Positions 8,599-15,127 of a stretch of DNA of 36,340 nt are shown piece by piece; position 1 is the stretch's first letter; each line of letters opens with the position of its first letter. The notes beneath the pieces are model-generated. The model ran no database searches. It was not told the DNA's origin and saw nothing but the letters and a program-made list of their open reading frames with translations. This DNA comes from Planctomycetota bacterium (lineage in GTDB: Bacteria; Planctomycetota; Uabimicrobiia; Uabimicrobiales; Uabimicrobiaceae), in assembly GCA_029260735.1 (NCBI GenBank), contig JAJDCR010000113.1, forward strand, positions 1-36,340. The letters are read 5' to 3'. The position numbers were made by a program, and so were the translations under genes.

Positions 8599-10194
8599 AT
8601 GCGTAGAGAGTTTACTATTTTGGCCTTATTGGCACTATTTGTTAACCTTTTGGGTTACTTTTATTTTCCCCAGATTTTATGGTCCCTCATTATTGTTGTT
8701 CCTTTAGCTTTATGTGGTTTTCGGGATATGTTTCAAAGCAAGCATACCATTTTACGTAACTTCCCCCTTCTAGGGCATTTTCGTTATTTGCTTGAGTTGA
8801 TTCGGCCTGAAATCAACCAATACTTTATCGAATCCAATGTCGATGGGGTTCCTCTCAATCGCGAGCAACGCTCACTGGTTTACCAAAGAGCCAAAAAACA
8901 ACTCGACACTCTTCCTTTTGGAACTCAGATGGATGTTTACAAAGCAGGCTATGAATGGTTCAACCATTCCATAAGCCCCGTTGAATACAAGCACCAAGAT
9001 CTTCGTGTTACTATAGGGGAAGGCTCATGCGAAAAACCTTATTCGGCCAGTATTCTCAATATTGGCGCGATGAGCTACGGAGCTCTAAGTAAAACAGCCA
9101 TTATGTCTTTGAACGCAGGAGCCAAGATTGGTAATTTTGCCCACAACACAGGAGAAGGAGGGCTTAGTCCTTATCATTTAGAGCCCGGAGGAGATATTAT
9201 TTGGCAAATCGGCACAGGCTACTTTGGCTGTCGAAAAGAAGGTGGAGGGTTTTCTCCGGAAAAATTTCAAAAAAATGCCTCCCTTCCCCAAGTTAAAATG
9301 ATCGAAGTAAAACTTTCTCAGGGAGCTAAGCCAGGTCACGGAGGAATTCTTCCCGCAGTTAAAGTCAACCAAGAAATTGCCAATATCCGAGGGGTCCCTG
9401 TCGGAAAAACAGTCTTCTCTCCCCCTTATCACAAAGCTTTTAGCACCCCTATAGAAATGATCCAGTTTATCGCTAAACTCCGAGAACTTTCCGGTGGAAA
9501 GCCTGTGGGTTTCAAACTCTGTGTCGGCAAAAGAAGAGAGTTTATTGCCGTCTGCAAAGCCATGGTTGAACTCAATATAACTCCCGACTTTATCGCCGTA
9601 GATGGAGGAGAAGGCGGAACAGGTGCGGCTCCTTTAGAGTTTTCTAACAGTATCGGTTGTCCTCTAAGAGAAGGGCTTGTTTTTGTCCACAATGCCTTGG
9701 TAGGGTATTCCTTACGTAGCCGAGTAAAGGTTATTGCTTCGGGAAAAATTCTGACCGGCTTTGATTTGTTATCTCGCCTTTCTATAGGAGCGGACATTTG
9801 CTACTCTGCCCGAGGAATGATGCTCTCCTTAGGTTGTATCCAAGCTCTTCGTTGCAATTCCAATCATTGCCCTGCAGGAATCGCTACTCAAAATCCTTGG
9901 CTTTACAAGGGAATTGTTGTCGAAGACAAAAAACAACGAGTCGCGAACTACCATCAAAAAACGATTGAAAGCGCCGGGGAAATGCTCGGAGCAATGGGAC
10001 TAAAATCCAGCCAAGAGCTAAAACCTTGGCACCTGATGCGACGAGTTAACTACAACGAAGTTTTGCACTACGCTGATTTATATCCCTTCCTAAAAGACGG
10101 AGATTTACTCAAAGATAAGCTTCCTCCTTCTTTTGCTCGGGCCTGCAAGGCCGCCACAGCAGATAGTTTTAACGCCGTCGAATCGGTAGGATAG
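8599..10194 (+). CDS. FMN-binding glutamate synthase family protein
   Basis: 531 residues from ATG 8599, which has AAGG eight bases upstream. The frame opens earlier at TTG 8512, but the added residues look like untranslated leader. Residues about 5-42 hold one or two membrane helices. The rest is the FMN/synthase barrel of GltB: GAMSYGALS, GEGGLSPYH, KPGHGGILPAVK, VDGGEGGTGAAP, and the 3Fe-4S cysteines C413-x5-C419-x4-C424. The glutaminase domain of true glutamate synthase is absent, so this is the stand-alone class often annotated GltB2. Its substrate is not known; amino transfer or redox at the membrane is possible. It lies 176 bases after ppd, beyond the inverted repeat. Confidence 0.9.
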   Translation: MRREFTILALLALFVNLLGYFYFPQILWSLIIVVPLALCGFRDMFQSKHTILRNFPLLGHFRYLLELIRPEINQYFIESNVDGVPLNREQRSLVYQRAKKQLDTLPFGTQMDVYKAGYEWFNHSISPVEYKHQDLRVTIGEGSCEKPYSASILNIGAMSYGALSKTAIMSLNAGAKIGNFAHNTGEGGLSPYHLEPGGDIIWQIGTGYFGCRKEGGGFSPEKFQKNASLPQVKMIEVKLSQGAKPGHGGILPAVKVNQEIANIRGVPVGKTVFSPPYHKAFSTPIEMIQFIAKLRELSGGKPVGFKLCVGKRREFIAVCKAMVELNITPDFIAVDGGEGGTGAAPLEFSNSIGCPLREGLVFVHNALVGYSLRSRVKVIASGKILTGFDLLSRLSIGADICYSARGMMLSLGCIQALRCNSNHCPAGIATQNPWLYKGIVVEDKKQRVANYHQKTIESAGEMLGAMGLKSSQELKPWHLMRRVNYNEVLHYADLYPFLKDGDLLKDKLPPSFARACKAATADSFNAVESVG

Positions 10195-10207
10195 TCAGAA
10201 AATAGAC

Positions 10208-10236
10208 TTGACTTTGATCGGTAAATATTAATAATA
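10208..10236 (+). promoter_or_regulatory. possible sigma-70 promoter for the dihydropyrimidinase gene
   Basis: TTGACT at 10208-10213 and an AT-rich ATAATA at 10231-10236 are 17 bases apart. The -35 is good and the -10 is weak. It would put the hairpin at 10251-10277 in the transcript leader. Confidence 0.35.
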
Positions 10237-10250
10237 ATTTAGGTTTTAGA

Positions 10251-10277
10251 GAACGTCGGCAGTCATGATCGACGTTC
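10251..10277 (+). promoter_or_regulatory. perfect hairpin in the dihydropyrimidinase leader
   Basis: GAACGTCG (10251-10258) and CGACGTTC (10270-10277) are exact complements around an 11-base loop, followed by CATATTTTGTTT. This may be a terminator for the upstream gene, an attenuator, or an operator. The position 50 bases before the start codon suits any of these. Confidence 0.45.
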
Positions 10278-10326
10278 CATATTTTGTTTCAAAATTTAGA
10301 AGACGATTTTCATTGGGAGATATGCA

Positions 10327-11712
10327 ATGGGCTTATTAGTCAAAAATGGTGAAATTATTACCTCAAACAGTCGTTTCGTCGGAGATATCTGGTGCGAAGG
10401 AGAAACGATTACCAGGATAGGGAAAAACTTAGAAGCTCCTGCCGATGCAGAAGTTATTGATGCTTCCGGAAAGTATGTTTTCCCTGGCTTTGTTGATCCC
10501 CATACCCATATCTATCTTCCTTTTATGGGAACCTATGCAAAAGACACCTATGAAACCGCTACTATTGCCGCTTTATGTGGTGGAACCACTACCCTAATCG
10601 ACTTTGCTATCCCTGGTCGAGACGAGTCCCCTCTCGCTGCTCTAGAGACTTGGAAGAGCAAATCAGAAGGAATTGCTTGCCATGACTACACTTTCCACAT
10701 GGGAGTGACCCGTCATGATTCTCAAGTCGAAAGTGAGCTAAAAGAGATTGTCGCCGGAGGAATTGCCAGCTTCAAAATTTTCTTAGCCTACAAGGGAGCT
10801 TTTGGAGTCGATGACAGGGAACTCTACAATATTCTTAAGCTAGCCCGAAACCTCGGAGTTATCACCACTGCCCACTGTGAAAATGCCGACCTTGTTGTCG
10901 AAATGCAAAATGAACTCGTCGCCGCAGGCAAGCTCGGCCCTGAGCACCATCACTCAAGTCGTCCTCCTCAAGTAGAAGCCTTAGGAACACGCCATCTCTG
11001 CACCATGGCCGAACTTCTCGGTTCTCACGTCTATATTGTCCATCTTTCTTGCGAAAATGCTCTGAGAGAGGCCCTGGAGGCCAAGCTACGAGGAACCAAC
11101 GTTTGGGTCGAAACTCTCATTCAGCACCTCCTTCTGGATAAAACCTATGCCGAAAGACCTAATTTTGAAGGCGCTCAGTACGTTATGAGTCCTCCTCTAC
11201 GCGATAAAAAGAACCAAAATGTTCTTTGGTCAGCGGTTGCTCACAACCTCATTTCCACTGTCGCAACAGACCACGCTCCCTTTGATCTTCAACAAAAAGA
11301 AATGGGACGAGATAACTTCACTCTAATTCCTAACGGAATTCCCGCTCTAGGAGACCGAGTGCGCCTTCTCTACACTCATGGAGTAGAAACCGGAAGACTC
11401 GACATCCATCGCTTTGTTGACTCTGCCAGTACCCAAGCAGCTAAAATATTTGGCCTCTTCCCTCGCAAAGGAACCATCCAACCAGGAAGCGATGCCGACT
11501 TAGTCATCTACGACCCCAAAGTAAGCGAAAAGATCTCTGTCAAAACTCACAACATGAATATCGACTACAGCGCTTTTGAAGGCTGGGAAGTCAAAGGACG
11601 TTGTGATGCCGTCACCGTTCGCGGTAAAGTGCAAGTGCGAGAAGGTAAGTTCGTCGGGGAAAAAGGAATTGGTAAACTCTTAAAGCGAGAAGCCACTCAC
11701 CACGTCAGCTAG
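10327..11712 (+). CDS. hydA: dihydropyrimidinase / D-hydantoinase family cyclic amidohydrolase
   Basis: 461 residues, the usual family length. All ligands of the binuclear metal centre can be placed: H59 and H61 in DPHTH, the carboxylated lysine K150 in ASFKIF, H183 in TAHCEN, H239 in VHLSCEN, and D315 in TDHAPF. Tyr155 in LAYKGAF matches the substrate-side tyrosine of dihydropyrimidinases. The enzyme opens dihydrouracil or hydantoin rings in pyrimidine breakdown, in the cytoplasm. GGGAGA stands seven bases before the ATG. No other pyrimidine-catabolic gene (dihydropyrimidine dehydrogenase, beta-ureidopropionase) is visible here, so the physiological substrate is open. Confidence 0.92.
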   Translation: MGLLVKNGEIITSNSRFVGDIWCEGETITRIGKNLEAPADAEVIDASGKYVFPGFVDPHTHIYLPFMGTYAKDTYETATIAALCGGTTTLIDFAIPGRDESPLAALETWKSKSEGIACHDYTFHMGVTRHDSQVESELKEIVAGGIASFKIFLAYKGAFGVDDRELYNILKLARNLGVITTAHCENADLVVEMQNELVAAGKLGPEHHHSSRPPQVEALGTRHLCTMAELLGSHVYIVHLSCENALREALEAKLRGTNVWVETLIQHLLLDKTYAERPNFEGAQYVMSPPLRDKKNQNVLWSAVAHNLISTVATDHAPFDLQQKEMGRDNFTLIPNGIPALGDRVRLLYTHGVETGRLDIHRFVDSASTQAAKIFGLFPRKGTIQPGSDADLVIYDPKVSEKISVKTHNMNIDYSAFEGWEVKGRCDAVTVRGKVQVREGKFVGEKGIGKLLKREATHHVS

Positions 11713-11716
11713 ATTG

Positions 11717-11740
11717 ACAGTGGGTTGAAAAACCCACTGT
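11717..11740 (+). terminator. hairpin after the dihydropyrimidinase gene
   Basis: ACAGTGGGTT (11717-11726), loop GAAA, AACCCACTGT (11731-11740): a perfect 10-bp stem starting five bases after the stop codon. No T-run follows. The GGGTTGAAAAACCC core resembles the palindrome at 12649-12669, so it may belong to the same repeat family while acting as a terminator or mRNA 3' end. Confidence 0.55.
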
Positions 11741-11775
11741 TACCTAGCTAAAATTTTAGCAAAGAAACATTCTCC

Positions 11776-12117
11776 ATGCGTAAAGTCTTAGTATTTTTTC
11801 TCTTAAGCATCCTTCTCTCTGCTTGTGGCACTTGCATAAACTTAAAAGACTATGAAGAAACCACTCCCTACGGAGGAGTTATTTTTGACTTTGCCATGAC
11901 CCAAAGTGATTTCAATTTTACCCCTGGCCCTGTTTTTACAGTCTTAGCCATAATCGATATGCCCCTGAGTCTAGCTTTGGATACCGCTACTTTGCCTTAC
12001 ACTATTCCCGTGTACATGAGCAATAATCCTCGTGGAGATAGATATGGAGAAGATACCTCTCGTGATGGTGGTGGGTATGAGGAATATCCTGAAGAGAAGC
12101 ACCAAGAGGTAAATTGA
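11776..12117 (+). CDS. YceK/YidQ-family lipoprotein
   Basis: 113 residues. A short signal sequence ends in the lipobox L-S-A-C17, so the mature protein should be lipid-anchored at Cys17. The body carries the marks of the YceK/YidQ (DUF1375) family: PYGGVIFD, then DMPLSLALDTATLPYTIP. These are small envelope lipoproteins of unknown function. The C-terminal 25 residues are acidic and Gly-rich. The ribosome site is weak (AAAGAAAC). It is preceded by a strong hairpin and followed by the long repeat-rich spacer. Confidence 0.8.
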   Translation: MRKVLVFFLLSILLSACGTCINLKDYEETTPYGGVIFDFAMTQSDFNFTPGPVFTVLAIIDMPLSLALDTATLPYTIPVYMSNNPRGDRYGEDTSRDGGGYEEYPEEKHQEVN

Positions 12118-12194
12118 AACCGTTTTTGATAAGATTTATTAAAACCTTTCTAAGGTATATGCTTCATCGTGTCCCCCCCTGTTCGTTCCTCACA

Positions 12195-12214
12195 GTTCCC
12201 CCCAAAGGGGGAAC
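12195..12214. repeat. GC-rich palindrome
   Basis: GTTCCCCC, loop CAAA, GGGGGAAC: a perfect 8-bp stem. It is the first element in the cluster of palindromes at 12195-12804. A run of six A's follows on the plus strand, so it does not look like a normal terminator for either flanking gene. Confidence 0.6.
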
Positions 12215-12351
12215 AAAAAAGGTTTTCAAGGATTTGAAATTTATTTGTTGGCGTATAATCCCATTTTCTAGGGCTAGAGACATACGGAAAAAAATACGTA
12301 AACCCACTTCTTACGAATACAGACAAATCCTTTTTGTCCCCCATTTGGGGC

Positions 12352-12528
12352 TGTCTGGGGTAGGTTTTTTATTTTTGGCCTGTAAGGCCTATACAACCTA
12401 GCCCAGGGCAACGCCCTGGGAATTATAGGATTAACACAAACGTAGCCCTGAAAGGGCGGAATAATTAAAATATTTCGCCCCTTCAGGGCTGGATATATTG
12501 ATGTTCAAATATTCCCAGGGCGTTGCCC
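12352..12528. repeat. 177-bp composite palindromic repeat, copy 1
   Basis: This stretch matches 36083-36259 over its whole length, with scattered substitutions and two compensating single-base indels. It holds three palindromes: CCCAGGGC-AAC-GCCCTGGG at 12402-12420; a 20-bp arm pair at 12444-12463 and 12471-12490 with core AGCCCTGAA/TTCAGGGCT; and CCCAGGGC-GTT-GCCCTGGG at 12514-12532, which is the exact reverse complement of the first. The whole can therefore fold as a nested long hairpin. No coding potential is seen. This resembles REP/REPIN or MITE-like elements. Confidence 0.8.
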
Positions 12529-12614
12529 TGGGCTGGGTTGTTTCGCTCTTTCAGAGCTGAAGGAAATCAATACAAACCATTGCTAAGAAATGTTTTAAGG
12601 GAAAAACCTACCCC
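12357..12614. mobile_element. possible MITE-like unit bounded by 13-bp inverted repeats
   Basis: GGGGTAGGTTTTT at 12357-12369 is matched by its exact complement AAAAACCTACCCC at 12602-12614, enclosing the palindromic core. No transposase is present and no target-site duplication was seen. The second copy near the window end has the left arm but not the right one, so the bounds are uncertain. Confidence 0.35.
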
Positions 12615-12648
12615 ACTCAGCCCGGAGGGAGGGGGTTAATGTGAGTAG

Positions 12649-12669
12649 CCATGGGTTGAAAACCCATGG
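12649..12669. repeat. palindrome CCATGGGTT-GAA-AACCCATGG
   Basis: A perfect 9-bp stem with a 3-base loop. Its GGGTTGAAAACCC core is like the hairpin at 11717-11740. Confidence 0.6.
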
Positions 12670-12693
12670 AATGTATTGCGCCCCGAATACGCC

Positions 12694-12730
12694 CTGAAGG
12701 GGTGAAACAAAGAAAGTTTCGCCCCTTCAG
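12694..12730. repeat. palindrome related to the core of the 177-bp repeat
   Basis: CTGAAGGGGTGAAAC (12694-12708) and GTTTCGCCCCTTCAG (12716-12730) pair over 15 bp with one G-U pair around a 7-base loop. The arms match the GCCCTGAAGGGGCG unit of the composite repeat, so this is a partial member of the same family. Confidence 0.6.
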
Positions 12731-12789
12731 AGTGATTTAGGTTAGGTGTTCCATTTATTTCCGGGTTTGCACCTAGAGCTACTATATGA

Positions 12790-12804
12790 ATCCCCTTCGG
12801 GGAT
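12790..12804. repeat. short palindrome ATCCCC-TTC-GGGGAT
   Basis: A perfect 6-bp GC-rich stem with a TTC loop; the last palindrome of the cluster before the sequence turns strongly AT-rich. Confidence 0.45.
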
Positions 12805-13333
12805 ATTTCAAGGACTTACGATTTAGGTTGACACTAAATGGCCACTGATTGTGTTTGTATTGTTCTTTGCACTTGCTAGCTTTCCTCCTAATTATTTATT
12901 TTAATTGACTATTTTTAATATCAGAGCATAGGTTTAAAAAGCAAATTAATGTGCTGAATCTCGGTTTTATTCAGATTAAATTTTTCTTTGCTTAAAAATA
13001 AGGGATGCTTATTATTTACTGTCGGTTATATTTTTTTTCTTTAAACTCTTAGGGTAGAAGAGATTTTTTTGGAAGGGTAAAAAAAGCCTTCTCTTAATGG
13101 CTTTTGCTTGGGATCTAAATTTTTTTATTACATTCTTTTTTTTACTTGGATAATTTTTTCTTCTCATTATAATTTTATTCTTCTTAAGAAGAGTCCCATT
13201 TTTTTTAGTAGGCAAATTCTTTTTGAAGATATGGATGAATTGTGGTATATTAATTGTGGTATATTAAAAGTAAGTGAGCTATATATTTGAGAGTTTAGCG
13301 AGTCTTAAACTTTATTAACTTACAGGGGCTATA
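12805..13333. other. AT-rich gene-free stretch
   Basis: About 530 bases with long T and A runs and no believable gene. Short open frames here (for example 13108-13290) are composed of homopolymer-driven F/I/L/K codons and have no ribosome site. The only structured element is the 14-bp tandem repeat at 13238-13265. The promoter of the 13334 gene probably lies here. Confidence 0.6.
13238..13265. repeat. two tandem copies of a 14-bp sequence
   Basis: AATTGTGGTATATT occurs twice with no gap (13238-13251 and 13252-13265), about 70 bases before the ATG of the next gene. It could be a regulator site pair or a slippage product. Each copy contains a TATATT that could act as a -10. Confidence 0.6.
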
Positions 13334-15070
13334 ATGGGCGGGGAGCATAGAAACGAAAAAGAACCAGATGGACCACCAGGGGCAGACTTCTTATCTCCTG
13401 ATAAGCCAGATTCTAAGTTGCCAAATTTGACCTCTGATAATACAGAGAATTCAAATGAAATATTAGAAGACAAAAAGCCCTTCGGTGAGGATTCTAAAGC
13501 AAAAGAGAATAAATCTAAAGCCCAATATGACGGAAGCACAGAGCAAGTTAGTATGGATGACATCTTCTTATTGAACGAAAGAAGTGCGGAAGCCTTACTT
13601 AATGATTTTGCTCCAGATAAAACATCGATCCAAAGGACTCTGCAACTTTCGAAGTCAGAGTTTTTAGCAGGGATGCCATCGCTTGAAGAGACAAAAGAAG
13701 CAAAACTTGGTTGTGACGAGCTACAAGAATCTGAATCTGAACTTGAACCTGAATCTGAAGTGAGCGATGATCGTAAAAATGATAAACTACTTGATCTTCG
13801 TTTTCAAACTGGACGTAGAAAAATAAATACTAACCGAATGAAAAAAGTTCAATTCCCTATTACTCGAAAAATTCCCTCTAACTCAGGTATTTTTCCTGCT
13901 AATCCGCCTCTTTCTGGGACTGCTCGAAAAGATAAACCTATTCTCCAAACAAAAAGATATAAATCTCCTCCCCCTGGAATTTTTGATAAAAAAGCAGACT
14001 CCCAAGTTTTAAGTAAGGGGGCAGCTTTATTTAAAAGTTTTGAATACCTCATTCGAAAATTTATCAATTATCATCTTAGAGGCAATTGTTCTCCTGAAGA
14101 GTTGCATGACTACATTCAAGAGGCGATGAAAATTCTTTCGAAACAACTCTTGGCAAAGGGATTGAATAACCAGGTTTTATTGGATGTTTTAGAGAACCGC
14201 GTTTTTCAAAACCTGAAAAAATTTCGCTTACAAGGAGCTACTGGGACTCGAGAAAAGGAAAATTTCGAACCTTTTGAAGAAGTTTTGGCAGTAAGACGAC
14301 CTTGTGAGATTTTCTATGTTGCTTTTTGTTTTTTTTCTATTTTAGAATCTCAACTAGAGTGGGATGAAAAAGATGACGCCGATGGGTTTTCTTCTAGTGA
14401 GCTTTTAAGAATCTTAGAAACAGAAAACTTGGCTTCTGACCAAGAAGAAGATAAACGTTGTGACCTTCAGAAAGTGTTTCAGGATTGTTACGAGTACACT
14501 ATGGCTTCTTGGGATGGAACTTGTCCTTGTGATAGAACAAAAAAAATCACCGAAATGCTAGAATCTATTCAGTATTTCTTAGAAGAAATTACAGGCTTTA
14601 TTAAGGGGTGTAATCCTCAGGCAGAAACTTACTACTGTTTTCATGAATCTTTTCAGATGATAAAAGAAGAAGTAAAAGAAACTGAGGGAAAAAATTATGA
14701 TATTTACAAAGCAATATATCGATTGTTTAAAAAGCCTGTATTAGAAATGGTTAAGCAAGGCTCTTCAGCAGATGAATGGAGTAAAGTCTCTCATGGTCAA
14801 GAGTACATGATTATTATTGCTGATTCTCCTCGGCGCCTCTTTTTTTTCTTTCTAAGATTTTTATTCCTTCTCCTTTGCCATTTACAAAGCGTGATTAAAG
14901 AAAATCATCTCTTGGGATTTATGTCGAAGATTTCTGAGTCATTAGCAGAAATCTCTGTTTTTTCTTTATATGAAAAACAATCTCTAACAAAGCTAGAAGA
15001 TATTTTTGAACACTATCAAAAATATCCTCTCAGAGAAGAACCAAATTTTAAAAAAAATGAGCCTGAATAA
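13334..15070 (+). CDS. hypothetical protein with acidic low-complexity N-terminus
   Basis: 578 residues; I do not recognise the family. AGGGG lies a few bases before the ATG, and the frame is long and uninterrupted. Residues 1 to about 160 are hydrophilic, rich in D, E, S, P and K, and likely disordered; about 160-220 are basic. Residues about 230-560 look mainly helical, with conserved-looking W/C patches such as SWDGTCPCDRTKK. A hydrophobic run at about 499-517 (RRLFFFFLRFLFLLLCHL) might be a membrane segment or buried helix. No signal peptide is present. It stands alone after the palindrome cluster and converges on a GH31 gene. It is probably a real, lineage-restricted protein. Confidence 0.75.
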   Translation: MGGEHRNEKEPDGPPGADFLSPDKPDSKLPNLTSDNTENSNEILEDKKPFGEDSKAKENKSKAQYDGSTEQVSMDDIFLLNERSAEALLNDFAPDKTSIQRTLQLSKSEFLAGMPSLEETKEAKLGCDELQESESELEPESEVSDDRKNDKLLDLRFQTGRRKINTNRMKKVQFPITRKIPSNSGIFPANPPLSGTARKDKPILQTKRYKSPPPGIFDKKADSQVLSKGAALFKSFEYLIRKFINYHLRGNCSPEELHDYIQEAMKILSKQLLAKGLNNQVLLDVLENRVFQNLKKFRLQGATGTREKENFEPFEEVLAVRRPCEIFYVAFCFFSILESQLEWDEKDDADGFSSSELLRILETENLASDQEEDKRCDLQKVFQDCYEYTMASWDGTCPCDRTKKITEMLESIQYFLEEITGFIKGCNPQAETYYCFHESFQMIKEEVKETEGKNYDIYKAIYRLFKKPVLEMVKQGSSADEWSKVSHGQEYMIIIADSPRRLFFFFLRFLFLLLCHLQSVIKENHLLGFMSKISESLAEISVFSLYEKQSLTKLEDIFEHYQKYPLREEPNFKKNEPE

Positions 15071-15098
15071 ATCTTTAATTTGCATTTCTCTAGGATAG

Positions 15099-15119
15099 GA
15101 GGACGAGAATTCGCTCCTC
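15099..15119. terminator. hairpin between convergent genes
   Basis: GAGGA-CGA, loop GAAT, TCG-(C)-TCCTC forms a stem of 5 and 3 bp with one bulged base, 28 bases after the 13334 gene and 9 bases past the end of the GH31 gene. It may serve both strands, but neither side has a strong T-run. Confidence 0.4.
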
Positions 15120-15127
15120 GCAGTATC

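Noticed and set aside
12114..12401. 95-residue open frame after the lipoprotein gene
   Set aside because: It runs through the GC-rich palindromes and has low-quality composition; no ribosome site or family is seen.
12352..12804. CRISPR array
   Set aside because: The repeats are palindromes of different sequence and spacing, without regular spacers or cas genes.
13012..13290. Short open frames on both strands in the AT-rich stretch
   Set aside because: Composition is driven by A/T runs, and neither has a ribosome site.
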